Source of the DNA: Agrobacterium tumefaciens
GTDB taxonomy: Bacteria > Pseudomonadota > Alphaproteobacteria > Rhizobiales > Rhizobiaceae
Length of the DNA stretch: 64,000 bases
Direction of reading: 5' to 3'
Assembly: GCF_009649785.1 (NCBI RefSeq)
Contig: NZ_WJOK01000001.1
Location: 330,171 to 394,170, forward strand
Shown: positions 53,022-62,506 of the stretch, one piece after another
Layout: each line of letters starts with the position of its first letter
How positions within the stretch are numbered: position 1 is the stretch's first letter
The notes under the pieces: model-generated
What the model saw: the letters and a program-made list of their open reading frames with translations, nothing else
Told to the model about the DNA's origin: nothing
Database searches by the model: none
Position numbers and translations under genes: made by a program

Positions 53022-53076
53022 GGGGCCTCTTGGCGATCAATTCGGGCAGAAAGTGCAGGCAAGCGGAAGGGTCAGG

Positions 53077-54171
53077 ATGCGTATTCTCGTAAACATGCCG
53101 AGCCAGTATGGCGGCAAACCTTCCGGCGTCGCCCGCGTGACCTTCAGCCTGCTGGAGCGGCTGCTGGATCAGACGCGGGACGACTACATCCTGCGCTCTC
53201 CCTGGACGCGGGCACAGCTGCCCGAAAACCTGCGCGAAAGCCGCCTTCAGCTGATTGAGACGCCGCGGCCGCGTATCATGGTGTTTGATGTGCTGCGTCA
53301 GGCTATGACGTTGCCGGCACTTTGCCGCAAGCTCGGCATCGATGTGCTGTTCAACGCCGATCCCTTCGGAAGTCCCAGCGGCGGCAAACGGCGCGTCACC
53401 CTGGTTCACGATCTTTATTTCAAGACCATCCCCGAACAGATCGGCTGGCGGGCGACGTTGACGACGGATTTGATCTTTCGACTGATGATGGCTGGTTCGA
53501 ACCGGATCACCTGCGTATCGGAAGCGACGCGAAAGGATCTGGCGCAGTTTTATCCATCGGCTGCTGGAAAAAGCCTGACTATCCATTCTGACAGCACCCT
53601 GAATGTCGATCTAGCGAGTTTAAACGGCCCGCCGCCAGTTGCCGCGCCCTACATACTGGCGGTCGGAAACGCGACGTCGAATAAAAACTTTTCGCTTCTG
53701 GGCAAGGCTTTTGCCGTGATTGGCAAGGTTAGGCCTGATTTGCACGTCGTGCATGTTGGCCGCGACGATGCCGAGGAAATCGGCAGCGTGCTCGATGATC
53801 CGGAGCTGAAGGCGCGACTGATCCGGCTTTCCGGCATAGACGACCATCAACTGGCAGACCTTTACCGCCACGCCGCCTGCCTTTGCGTGCCTTCCACATA
53901 TGAAGGGTTCTGCCTGCCGGTGCTGGAGGCGCAGCAACTGGGGTGTCCGGTCGTCTGCTCCAACCGTTCCGCAACGCCGGAGATCGCCGGAAAGGGCGCA
54001 CTCACCTTCGATCCCGCGGACTCTGACAGCCTTGTCGCGGCACTTGAGCGGCTTTTTCGGGAGCCGGATCTGGCAAGCGATCTTCGCCAGGCTGGTTATG
54101 AAAACCGCAAGCTGTATTCATGGCAGAAGGCGGCGGAAAGCTATGCGCAGATTTTCCATGAACAGACCTGA
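53077..54171 (+). CDS. GT4-family glycosyltransferase
   Basis: Glycosyltransferase of 364 residues. The N-terminus MRILVNMPSQYGGKPSGVARVTF and the segment RRVTLVHDLYFKTIPEQIGW resemble mannosyltransferase-type GT4 enzymes. The donor domain has AVGNATSNKNFSLLGKAF and CLCVPSTYEGFCLPVLEAQQLGCPVVCSNRSATPEIAG. ATG at 53077 follows GGAAGGG. It forms a two-gene unit with the upstream glycosyltransferase and is convergent with a third one at 54210. Confidence 0.9.
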   Translation: MRILVNMPSQYGGKPSGVARVTFSLLERLLDQTRDDYILRSPWTRAQLPENLRESRLQLIETPRPRIMVFDVLRQAMTLPALCRKLGIDVLFNADPFGSPSGGKRRVTLVHDLYFKTIPEQIGWRATLTTDLIFRLMMAGSNRITCVSEATRKDLAQFYPSAAGKSLTIHSDSTLNVDLASLNGPPPVAAPYILAVGNATSNKNFSLLGKAFAVIGKVRPDLHVVHVGRDDAEEIGSVLDDPELKARLIRLSGIDDHQLADLYRHAACLCVPSTYEGFCLPVLEAQQLGCPVVCSNRSATPEIAGKGALTFDPADSDSLVAALERLFREPDLASDLRQAGYENRKLYSWQKAAESYAQIFHEQT

Positions 54172-54209
54172 CGTCTAGAAGTCATGTCCCCGGGGTGAAA
54201 TCTTACGGC

Positions 54210-55415
54210 TCATGCCCTGATGCCGCTGCGCAGCTCCGAATAGAGAGCTTCGTATGCCCCGATTACCCGTTCGGGCGCGACGCCCTGCGAAATGCGCGCT
54301 TTGGTTTCCGGTGTTTCCGCGAGAATGGCGGGGTTGCACATCGCGTTAGTCATGCGGGCGGCAAGCTCGGCGGCGCTGCCCGGCGTGAAAAGGCGTTCCG
54401 GCCGGTCCCGACCGATCTGTTCGGCGACACCGGCGAGATTGGCGCCGAGAACCGGCACACCGCGTAGAATAGCTTCAGCGACAGTGCGCCCGAAAGCCTC
54501 TGGCCAGAGTGGTGGAACGATCAGACAATCTATACCGGCGAAGAAACTATCGGCGTCCACGTAGCCGGGAAATTCGACCGGAAGGTTGGCGGTTTTTTGC
54601 TCGTAGGCTTCGATGCCGCCCGGCGCGCGACCCGCCATGACCAGTCGCCAGCCCTTCGGCGGCAGGAGCGGCAGCGACTCGATCAGGAGATCTGCACCCT
54701 TGGGCGCCTCGATGCGGCCCAGATAGCCGAAAACAAGCGGGTCCCCAGGCGCGCGTGGAATGCGCTGTGTCTGTGAAGCTGGCGGCGCGATGGCATTCCA
54801 GATGACCGTGCGGCGGCTTTCCGGTACATGGGTGAAAAAGCCGGCCTGCACATGGCGCTCGACAATATCGTGGCCGACACCGGCGACAGCGTCGACGGCG
54901 CATTGGCAACGCCGGTGCAGGTAAGAGAAGGCGCGGCATTTTTTGCTGGTGCCGTCGCAGATGTGCCCGTCGTGAAACAGGGAGCCGTTGGTGCACATGC
55001 TGGTGAAATCGTGCAGGGAATGGACGAGCGGAATGCCGCGCTTGCGGATCATCGGCCAGATCAGCGGTGTCAGCTCCGACAGCGAATGGGTGTTGACGAC
55101 ATCAGGCCGGAAATCATCGATGACGCGGGCAAGCCGGCGCAGGAGACCCGGATCCAGCTGCACGGCGATCTTGTAGTATTTTCGCTTCCATCCGGGTTGC
55201 TCTTCCCAGTCCCCGATAAAAAACGGCGTGGTATGTCCGAGGCGGTAAACGGCAAAATCATCCCGCAGCTCCACGGCCTGTTGTTTGCGTGAGATCGCCG
55301 CCACCGCTACCGTGTGTCCATTCTCCGCCAGCCCGCGCGCTAGGTCTTCCACGAATATCTCCGCGCCGCCGACCCGGTCCGGAGAAAACAGCGACGTTAT
55401 TTGCAATATCCGCAT
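54210..55415 (-). CDS. GT4-family glycosyltransferase
   Basis: Glycosyltransferase of 401 residues with the GVGG-type start LFSPDRVGGAEIFVEDLARGLAE, the acceptor-domain segment LVHSLHDFTSMCTNGSLFHDGHICDGTSKKCRAFSYLHRRCQC (a Cys-rich insertion of four or five Cys), and the donor domain FGYLGRIEAPKGADLLIESL...VPPLWPEAFGRTVAEAILRGVPVLG. ATG at 55415 is preferred over a TTG six bases upstream. It follows the polymerase-like gene on the same strand, 88 bases away. Confidence 0.9.
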   Translation of the reverse strand: MRILQITSLFSPDRVGGAEIFVEDLARGLAENGHTVAVAAISRKQQAVELRDDFAVYRLGHTTPFFIGDWEEQPGWKRKYYKIAVQLDPGLLRRLARVIDDFRPDVVNTHSLSELTPLIWPMIRKRGIPLVHSLHDFTSMCTNGSLFHDGHICDGTSKKCRAFSYLHRRCQCAVDAVAGVGHDIVERHVQAGFFTHVPESRRTVIWNAIAPPASQTQRIPRAPGDPLVFGYLGRIEAPKGADLLIESLPLLPPKGWRLVMAGRAPGGIEAYEQKTANLPVEFPGYVDADSFFAGIDCLIVPPLWPEAFGRTVAEAILRGVPVLGANLAGVAEQIGRDRPERLFTPGSAAELAARMTNAMCNPAILAETPETKARISQGVAPERVIGAYEALYSELRSGIRA

Positions 55416-55503
55416 GCCCAAATTCTCGCGTCTTTGTGTGGTTTGTAATCGTTACAACTATTGCGCATCAGCGAAATGATGGCTGCTGCCCATCCGGACT
55501 GAT

Positions 55504-57027
55504 CTAGGCCGGCATTGCGGGATCGCTTGGAGATGGTTCGCGCCGCCGCGAACGGTCCCGTCCAACCCCTGGGGGGTTGAGACAAAGCGTGACGACGGGC
55601 GCAAGGAATACGGCGTAAGCCATTGCGAAGCCGGGGATCTGCAGCGAAAAATCGAGTGTCGAATGCAATGCGACGAGCAGCAGCCCGGCAAGCCCGAGAT
55701 GGGAGGCGTAACGGTAGTTTTTGCGTTTGCGCGCCCCGCGAATAAAAATGGCGAGTTGGACGAGCACGAAAAAAGCCGCATAAAATGGAAATGCGAGGCC
55801 GAGCGTCAGCAGTCCCTCGGCATAGACATTGTGGGCGTGGGTGACGATGGCGTCCACCCCGCATTGCGCCGCATGATAGGGCGCGTAGGTTTCCGTAAAA
55901 CTTGCTAGGCCGGTTCCCCAAGGCCAGCTGTCAGAAATGGCACGCGCGATGCCCGGCATGTAGCAGAAGCGCATGTCGTCTTCCAATCGCGTTTCCATGC
56001 GAAGCGCCACGCGATTGGCGAAGAGCAGGAACAGGCCAAGCGTAATGGCGAGCACGATCGCCGCGCGGCGCTTCGTGCCGCGCCGCTTGCGACGCAGGGC
56101 AGCCGCGTTGCGGCCTGTTTTGATGGGTGAGTTGAAGACGGTCAGAAGAATGAGGAAACTCAGTGCCGCAAAGCTTGATGCGATGCCGGCGCGCGATCCG
56201 GTCAGCATCAGGGCGATGAAGCAAAAGGCAGTGAGCACGCCGATGAAGGCGGCCTTGCGGATGAGGCGTTTCTGGCCGACTGGAACGGTCAGGCGATTTG
56301 CCACCAGCGCCCTGACCATTCCCCAGTCTGGAGCTGTCAGCCGTTTGTGCAGCATCACGACGAGGGTCAGGAGAATGAGACCGAAGAAGGTGGCGGCGGT
56401 ATTACGGTTGACGAAAAGGCCGGTCAGGCTGCCGAGATAGAAGCGCTTCTGAATGAAGCCGAGTGTTTCTGGAAAAAGCAGAAATTGCACGATTGACAAC
56501 AGTGCCAGCCATCCGCCGGCAATTGCGAACCATCGCAGCGCTTTTGCCGCGCGCTCGTCGGTATCGAAAATGACGAGGCCGGCCATGAAGGCGCCGAAGG
56601 GCAGGGCGGCGCTTAACAGGCCGAGCCAATCATCCGCCGGGGTGAGCGAAACCGTGGCGTCGGGGGCGAACTGCACAAACATGGCGGCGGTCGACCAGGC
56701 GGGATTGGGTGGAGCAATACCCGGCACAGATGATTGCAGCCACATCTGGATGATGAGTGCCCCCAGCAAAAGGCAGGTCGCCACAAGCGCCACGCTTGCA
56801 CCAGCCCGGGGCTGCCCGAACAACAGGATGGCGGGCACGAGCAACAAATAAATTGCAACGGTGACGACGATACGGCTCTCGATTTCAGTTGCGCCGCGAT
56901 TGAGAAGCGCAAGCAGGAAGATAGCCCAGAAGATGACTATGGCGGCCGTCCGAAAATAGTCTGGAAACGCAACCGGTCGCGGTGGCGATGAGGATAGCGG
57001 TTCTGATTGGGCTTCGATGGACGACAT
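55504..57027 (-). CDS. O-antigen ligase/Wzy-like membrane protein
   Basis: Polytopic membrane protein of 507 residues with about eleven hydrophobic helices. The Wzy_C core is clear: LFVNRNTAATFFGLILL, LMLTGSRAGIASSFAALSFL, then the periplasmic loop SWPWGTGLASFTETYAPYH...VTHAHNVYAEGLLTLGLAF, where the HNxYxE motif is characteristic of ligases/polymerases. The C-terminal tail is short, basic and cytoplasmic. It lies in a minus-strand operon with the Wzz/BY-kinase and a small secreted protein, suggesting that it is the polymerase of this system. Start ATG at 57027. Confidence 0.85.
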   Translation of the reverse strand: MSSIEAQSEPLSSSPPRPVAFPDYFRTAAIVIFWAIFLLALLNRGATEIESRIVVTVAIYLLLVPAILLFGQPRAGASVALVATCLLLGALIIQMWLQSSVPGIAPPNPAWSTAAMFVQFAPDATVSLTPADDWLGLLSAALPFGAFMAGLVIFDTDERAAKALRWFAIAGGWLALLSIVQFLLFPETLGFIQKRFYLGSLTGLFVNRNTAATFFGLILLTLVVMLHKRLTAPDWGMVRALVANRLTVPVGQKRLIRKAAFIGVLTAFCFIALMLTGSRAGIASSFAALSFLILLTVFNSPIKTGRNAAALRRKRRGTKRRAAIVLAITLGLFLLFANRVALRMETRLEDDMRFCYMPGIARAISDSWPWGTGLASFTETYAPYHAAQCGVDAIVTHAHNVYAEGLLTLGLAFPFYAAFFVLVQLAIFIRGARKRKNYRYASHLGLAGLLLVALHSTLDFSLQIPGFAMAYAVFLAPVVTLCLNPPGVGRDRSRRREPSPSDPAMPA

Positions 57028-57096
57028 TGGCTTTCGGCTTTGCAATAACTGTTGCTGCGACGATGTCTAAGGTAGAGGACGAGGCAGGCCGCTATG

Positions 57097-57774
57097 TCAC
57101 GGAAGCGGCATGGTGCGTTTCATGCCGGCCTGCGGCTGCTGCGGACAGATCTTCCGCAGGGTCCAGCGCAGGATTTCCCCCTCCTTCCCGCAGACGACTG
57201 CCGTGTCCGCATTGCGGGCCGCATCGGCCTGAGGCAGTGTGTCTTTTGGAAATTGCTGCCACATCACGAAGCGCCCGCGTATCAGGTTGGCGTCTGCAGG
57301 CCCGTAAAGTTGGGAAAAATTCATCAGAACGGCGATTTCCATTGGCGAGGCGTTACGCAGCGAACGAACCATGGCAAGACGCAGCCACACATCGCCATTT
57401 GCAGGCAAACAGGAGAGCGCGTGACGAATATAGCTTTCGGCAAAGCCGAGACGCGCCGTACCGGCCTCCGACGTCGCATCTTGGCCATTTGCATCGAGAT
57501 CTGCGAGAACGAGCCGTAACCCGGCCTTGACGATATCCGAACGGCAGATTTTCTCCGCAACGACGGGGTGCAGCCCATCGACCGTCTTCGCCAGAAGATC
57601 GTGCGCCAGGCCGCTTTTGTCGTCGGCAATTCTTGCCAAGGCGACGACATCGGAAAACCGCCGAGTTTCGGAAAACGCCTGTGCGGCGACGGATAAAACA
57701 AACACGGAAAGGATGAGAACCGGCACGACCGCGAAGAATTTACGCAGGCCCGCCATTCCGTCCCGCCTAATCAT
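57097..57774 (-). CDS. Secreted or membrane-anchored hypothetical protein in polysaccharide operon
   Basis: Protein of 225 residues with an N-terminal signal sequence or anchor (FFAVVPVLILSVFVLSVAAQAF). The remainder is helical with TPR-like character (SYIRHALSCLPANGDVWLRLAMVRSL) and four Cys that could form disulfides. I do not recognise a named family. Its ATG overlaps the end of the kinase gene by eight bases (ATGATTAG), so it is translated with it. Position between the BY-kinase and the polymerase-like gene suggests a periplasmic accessory role in polymer assembly. Confidence 0.7.
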   Translation of the reverse strand: MIRRDGMAGLRKFFAVVPVLILSVFVLSVAAQAFSETRRFSDVVALARIADDKSGLAHDLLAKTVDGLHPVVAEKICRSDIVKAGLRLVLADLDANGQDATSEAGTARLGFAESYIRHALSCLPANGDVWLRLAMVRSLRNASPMEIAVLMNFSQLYGPADANLIRGRFVMWQQFPKDTLPQADAARNADTAVVCGKEGEILRWTLRKICPQQPQAGMKRTMPLP

Positions 57775-60022
57775 GGTAATATCGCGTGTAGCGCGCGTGA
57801 TAATATTCGCTTGAACCGTAAGCCCGGTAAAGCTTCAGCTTTTCCGTGTCCACCTTGTTGAGGATGACACCGAGACACTTCTTGCGGATCTGGACTTCGT
57901 TTTCAATTGTATTGCGTACCGCCCTGCGGGCGGTTTTGCCCCACTCTGTGACGAAGACGAAACCGTCGATCCGGCCGGCCATCGCGCGGGCGTCCACCAC
58001 CGGCCCGAGAGGCGGCAGATCGACGATGATGTAGTCGAAGAGACTGCTCGCTTCGGCCAGCAATTTGTACATTTGCGCCGATGTCAGCAGCTCGGAGGAG
58101 TGCGGTACGCGCTGCTTGACGACCGTTGGCAGGAAAGCGAGCCGCGTCTTTTCGTCGTGCAGCAGCACATCGCGCATATTGCGGCCTTCTAACAGCACTT
58201 CGAGCAGGCCTTCTGCAGCATGGCGCCCCAAAGCGCGCGTGGCGCCCGGGTTGCGAATATCCGCATCCAGCAGAAGAACCCTTGCTCCTTGTCCGGCCAG
58301 AAGCTGAGCCAGATTGATGGAGATCGTCGATTTGCCCTCGCTCGGCAACGCCGATACGACGCCCACCACCCGCGCGCCGGTTTTCGGGGGAATGCCAAGA
58401 TCTATCGCAAGCCGTGTGCTGCGCAGCGTTTCGGCGAAGGACGACAGCGGGTGATCGACAGTGTAGCGGGCAACGCTGGACGGGCGTGTGGCGGTAGGCG
58501 GCCCCTCCTGTCCCTTTGGCAACACATCCGTGCCCGGCTTGTTCTGGACGAGCGGGGTGTTGCCCAGAAATTCCAGCCCGAGAACGTCGCGAACCTGTTC
58601 TCCGGTGCGGAAGAAACGGTCGCGGAACTCGCGAAACATGGCGATGCCACCGCCGGCCGCGGCGCCCATGATCATGAACAGCGCCAAAAGTAGCGGTTTG
58701 TTCGGTTTGCTTGGAATGTTGGGCGGAACTGCCCTCGAAATCACGCGTGCTTCCGTTACGGGGAAGGATTGCTGCTGCATCGCTTCCTGATAACGCTGCA
58801 GGAAGGTCTGATACATGTTCTTGTAAGTTTCCGCCTCACGCTGCAATTCGCGGAGCTGAACCTGGGTCTGGCTGGCCGAGTTGCTGACGCTGGTAGCCTT
58901 GGCAACGCTCTCCGCAAGTGATTTCTCTCTTGCTTCCGAAACCTCCAAATCGCTCTTGTAACTTTGCGCAATACGGCTGATTTCCTGGAACATCAGCCGG
59001 CGGTATTCTTGCATTTCGTTGCGCAGACGCACCGCCTGAACATGGTTGCTGCCAAGCCTGCGGGTGATTTCCGTTTCGATCTTCGAGGATTCGAGATATT
59101 TCTTGCGCAGATCGTTCGCGACCGAGCTCTCGAGAATATCGGTGACGACGGCGTCGACATCGTCTGTGGCAAGGATATGTTCGATGCGTTGTACCCGCGC
59201 TCGCGACCTCGCCGTTTCCGACTGCGCCAGAATAAGCGCGCTGTTGGACTCGGCCAGTTGCTGATCGGAAAGCAGGCCGTTATTGCCGGTCTCGATCAAG
59301 CCGTGTTCAGCGCGAAATTTCTGTACGGCAAGGTCGGTGTCGAGTGCCCGCTGACGCAACTCGGCAATACGGTCGGACAACCAGTCGCTGGCCCGCTTCG
59401 TCGCCTCGTATTTGGAGTTCAGCTTGTCCACCAGATAGGCCGACGCCACCGCATTGACGATCTGGGCGGCTAGAACCGGTGATGTCGAGTTGTAGGTCAG
59501 TTCCAGCGCGTAGGTCCGGCCGATACGCTTGACGCTGAGACCGTCCAGCAGCCGGTCCGACAGCGCCCGCTTCAGGGTGCCGTCATCGATGACGGTCTCT
59601 TTCGCCGGTGAGAACCATTGCGAAACGTTGACGAGCGAACGGATGGTGCCGAATATCGAACTCAGAAGCGAGGCGCGGTTTGCCCTGAATTCCTGATTTT
59701 CCGTCAGGTTCAAACTGTCGACGACGGCAATCCCGATGGTTTCCGATTGCAGGACCTCGACCTGGCTGAGAATGGAAGCCTCGTCCTCCACGACGCCGCC
59801 GATTGTCGAAAGCTGCTCGACGACCTGGCTGTTGTTGCGGTCGATCAAAAGGGTAGCCGAAGCTGAATAGATCGGAACGGCCGTCGCGGCGTAAGCGAGA
59901 CCGATTGTCCCGGCAATGGCGACTGCCGCGAGAACGACGCGCCACTGTCGGCGGACCGTGGCAAGAACGGCGTCTATATCGATAAAGTCGGCTGTAAATC
60001 CGCTTTTGTCGATATCGGCCAT
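57767..60022 (-). CDS. Wzz/BY-kinase fusion for polysaccharide chain-length control and export
   Basis: Inner-membrane protein of 751 residues. The N-terminal Wzz domain starts after a first helix (about 30-50) with SASATLLID, a long periplasmic coiled coil follows, and a second helix lies near 450 (PNKPLLLALFMIMGAAAGGGIAMF). The cytoplasmic tyrosine kinase has Walker A SEGKSTISINLA, Walker A' LLLDADIRNPG and Walker B YIIVDLPP. The C-terminal tail has seven Tyr in the last 21 residues, the typical autophosphorylation cluster. This is the ExoP/Wzc type that governs chain length and export. ATG at 60022 is used; a TTG lies 27 bases upstream. Confidence 0.93.
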   Translation of the reverse strand: MADIDKSGFTADFIDIDAVLATVRRQWRVVLAAVAIAGTIGLAYAATAVPIYSASATLLIDRNNSQVVEQLSTIGGVVEDEASILSQVEVLQSETIGIAVVDSLNLTENQEFRANRASLLSSIFGTIRSLVNVSQWFSPAKETVIDDGTLKRALSDRLLDGLSVKRIGRTYALELTYNSTSPVLAAQIVNAVASAYLVDKLNSKYEATKRASDWLSDRIAELRQRALDTDLAVQKFRAEHGLIETGNNGLLSDQQLAESNSALILAQSETARSRARVQRIEHILATDDVDAVVTDILESSVANDLRKKYLESSKIETEITRRLGSNHVQAVRLRNEMQEYRRLMFQEISRIAQSYKSDLEVSEAREKSLAESVAKATSVSNSASQTQVQLRELQREAETYKNMYQTFLQRYQEAMQQQSFPVTEARVISRAVPPNIPSKPNKPLLLALFMIMGAAAGGGIAMFREFRDRFFRTGEQVRDVLGLEFLGNTPLVQNKPGTDVLPKGQEGPPTATRPSSVARYTVDHPLSSFAETLRSTRLAIDLGIPPKTGARVVGVVSALPSEGKSTISINLAQLLAGQGARVLLLDADIRNPGATRALGRHAAEGLLEVLLEGRNMRDVLLHDEKTRLAFLPTVVKQRVPHSSELLTSAQMYKLLAEASSLFDYIIVDLPPLGPVVDARAMAGRIDGFVFVTEWGKTARRAVRNTIENEVQIRKKCLGVILNKVDTEKLKLYRAYGSSEYYHARYTRYYHD

Positions 60023-60152
60023 AGTCAGGGGATCGTGCCTTTGCAACAACTGTCAGCCTCGCTCTTTTTGGCGGGCGTGGCACCCGCCAAGTCTCGGTTG
60101 CATGGTAGGACAGGCGGCCGCCATTCCCGCAGGAAGGGCGGCAAAACCGGGT

Positions 60153-61061
60153 TCAAACGGGACTTGTGCTGACTGGCGTGCTGGTGCTGCCGGTTGAAAG
60201 GGGCGCGGCAAAGAAGTTGTTGGTTGTGGTGGTTCCGCCGCTGCCGGTGCTGCCACCGCTGCCGCCACCGCCAACCGGTGCGGCTCCGCCGCCGGCCTGT
60301 GCCGTACCTGCTGGTGAGCCCGCCGCTCCCGAGCCGCCAATGCTGTTGCCGCTTGCAGGTGAAGAGCCAGCCCCACCGATCGGTGAGGCAGCAGCTGCAG
60401 CTGCCGCAGGCGCTGCCGGACCCGCCGCCGTTCCCTGAATATTTTCGCTAAAGGCGATCAGAAGATCGGAGGGCACGCCGACACCCTTGGTCTGCAACTG
60501 GATTGCGGCGGCAAGTATCGTGTTGCCCCTCTGCATCGCCGTAGAATAGGCGAGTGCCAGACCTTCGCCGACAACTTCGGAGAAGTCCTTGTTGCCGACC
60601 TTCTGGGCCAGTGCGACGATGGTGGGCAACTGGCTGGAGTCGCTCAGGATCAGGCCAGAAAGCTGTTCGGAGAACTGCGCCGCGCTGGTGGAAACGGCAA
60701 TGATCGGAAAGCCGTTCGTCACCTTTCCCGCCATGTCGGCGTTTGCCGCATCGGTGCTGGAAGCGATGCCGGCCAGATCCTTGACCGTTGCCTGCGTCGG
60801 AGACTGCTTGAACAGTTCCGCGGCAGCAAGGGAAACCGTGTCCGGATTGGAGCTGTTAACGCGAGCCAGAAATGCGGCGTTGGTTTCGTCGGCGGCCTTT
60901 ACGGGTGCGCCAGTTGTCGCAGTCTGTACCGGCGGCGTCTGCTGCCCGGCAGCTGGCGGCGCTGGTTCCACGTTCTGGGCGTTGGCGACTGCGGAAAAAA
61001 GACCGAGGCTGGTGATCAATACCGCACCAGTGAGCGCCGAGCCAATACGAAGGCGGGACAT
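60153..61061 (-). CDS. Secreted Ala/Gly-rich hypothetical protein
   Basis: Protein of 302 residues with a Sec signal peptide (cleavage after AVANA, about residue 28). A Pro/Thr linker follows, then a helical region of about 150 residues (residues ~55-205, AAFLARVNSSNPDTVSLAAAELFKQSP...), then a low-complexity tail of about 95 residues made of Ala, Gly, Ser, Pro and Thr (APAAAAAAASPIGGAGSS, GGGGSGGSTGSGGTTTT). I do not recognise the family. GGAGAG lies seven bases before the ATG. It is upstream of the Wzz/BY-kinase gene on the same strand. A periplasmic or surface role near the polymer machinery is inference. Confidence 0.7.
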   Translation of the reverse strand: MSRLRIGSALTGAVLITSLGLFSAVANAQNVEPAPPAAGQQTPPVQTATTGAPVKAADETNAAFLARVNSSNPDTVSLAAAELFKQSPTQATVKDLAGIASSTDAANADMAGKVTNGFPIIAVSTSAAQFSEQLSGLILSDSSQLPTIVALAQKVGNKDFSEVVGEGLALAYSTAMQRGNTILAAAIQLQTKGVGVPSDLLIAFSENIQGTAAGPAAPAAAAAAASPIGGAGSSPASGNSIGGSGAAGSPAGTAQAGGGAAPVGGGGSGGSTGSGGTTTTNNFFAAPLSTGSTSTPVSTSPV

Positions 61062-61247
61062 CACAACTCTCCAAATTTTTAAAAAATACGATTTTAAGTA
61101 AGCTGAAATGCTGAATATGGTTATCCAACATCTAAAATTTTCTTTTTAAATCGCACAGCCTTAGCTAACGATCAAGTGCTAAAATAAACTTGTGAACGGA
61201 ACTTCGGGGTATACTTAACAGCAGACACGCGGACTTTTCTCTGGGCG
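61062..61247. other. AT-rich gap upstream of the secreted protein gene
   Basis: The region is AT-rich, with stretches such as AATTTTTAAAAAATACG and AAATTTTCTTTTTAAATCG. It probably holds the promoter of the 60153-61061 gene and its operon. No confident operator or terminator was found. Confidence 0.4.
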
Positions 61248-62366
61248 TCAGGACACGGCGACTTTTCGCCGGGGTGTTATCAGCCGGTCACGAAGCCAGA
61301 TATTTGCGGGCGTTTCGACAAGGACGTGAAATGCGTGGGCGATGGCGATGGTGCTGGCGACGACGATGAGATAGACGACATTTTTCCACTCCTGCGGCCA
61401 GGTGATGCCGCCGGAAGCAACCAGGAATGCCCGAAAGATGAACGGGTGCAGCAGGTAAAGCGCGTAGGAGGAATCGCCCAGTTTCGCCAGCGGCTGCGCA
61501 AAACGGGGCAGGGAGATGCCCCTGGTCAGGGTTGCCGCGGCCATCAGGAAAATCGCGCCACCGCCAAAAACGAGCAGCCGGGTATAGGAATAACAGCCCG
61601 GATTGCATTGGAATTCGAACCTTTTCAGATCGATAAGCGTCCAGATCGCCACGCCGCAAAGGGCCACCGCAATCCCCAGCAAGGGCGGCAGGCGCACGCC
61701 GCGCAGGAAAAGCACGGCGAGCAACATTCCCGCCACGAACTCCAGAATGATGGGCTGAAACCAGAAACTGAACGGCAAGGCGAGACTGAAGTTGGAGCCG
61801 ATGAGCACTGCGGCGAGCAGCACAGCCGCTGTTGTCAGCACGGCGCGTTCCAGCGGCAGGAAGATAAAAACCGCGAATACGACATAAAAAAACATCTCGT
61901 AATTCAGCGTCCAGCCCAGATCGATGATTGGAAACGGATAGGCGTCACCATAACCCATGCTGTCATAGGGAATGAAGAGGTAGGAGGTTAGGACGGCCTG
62001 CAAGGACGGGAAGGCCTTGGCGCTGAGAAGAACGGCGACCGCGGCCATGGCGAGCCGCATGGTCAACACGAACCAGTAAAGAGGAAGGATGCGGAGAAGC
62101 CGGCGCACAAGAAAGGCCGAGCGCCCTCCCTCCGCTGCGAAATACGGCCGGGAGGCATAAACGATGACAAAGCCGGAAATGACGAAAAACAGATCGACGC
62201 CCGCACCCAGCCTCAGGAGATGGAGGTTGACGAGCGAGAACTCCCAGTTCACCTGCGCGTGCAGCGCAACAATCATGATTGCCGCCAGGGCACGCATCAT
62301 TTGAAGAATATCGAGACGCTGCGCCCCGGAAACAGGCGCTTTTTCAATTTTTTGCATCGTCATCAT
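61248..62366 (-). CDS. Acyltransferase family 3 membrane protein (OafA/ExoZ-like)
   Basis: Integral membrane acyltransferase of 372 residues with about ten hydrophobic helices. The family signature is visible at the start, LDILQMMRALAAIMIVALHA, with R25 and H36 as the expected catalytic-region residues, followed by GVDLFFVISGFVIVY. Such proteins O-acetylate or succinylate surface polysaccharides, like ExoZ or ExoH on succinoglycan. It lies between the secreted protein and a glycosidase. ATG at 62366 or 62357; the upstream 140 bases are AT-rich. Confidence 0.9.
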   Translation of the reverse strand: MMTMQKIEKAPVSGAQRLDILQMMRALAAIMIVALHAQVNWEFSLVNLHLLRLGAGVDLFFVISGFVIVYASRPYFAAEGGRSAFLVRRLLRILPLYWFVLTMRLAMAAVAVLLSAKAFPSLQAVLTSYLFIPYDSMGYGDAYPFPIIDLGWTLNYEMFFYVVFAVFIFLPLERAVLTTAAVLLAAVLIGSNFSLALPFSFWFQPIILEFVAGMLLAVLFLRGVRLPPLLGIAVALCGVAIWTLIDLKRFEFQCNPGCYSYTRLLVFGGGAIFLMAAATLTRGISLPRFAQPLAKLGDSSYALYLLHPFIFRAFLVASGGITWPQEWKNVVYLIVVASTIAIAHAFHVLVETPANIWLRDRLITPRRKVAVS

Positions 62367-62506
62367 CTATAAAAAGAAAAAATTTATACAGTAATATTTT
62401 GCGCTCGCAGCAGCGAGCAAAAGTGGTCTATTTCAGAAGGCTATCATGCAATAGGCTGACACGATATATAAAATTTGTCGGCCGGAAATTTTCGCCCGCA
62501 CGCCGT

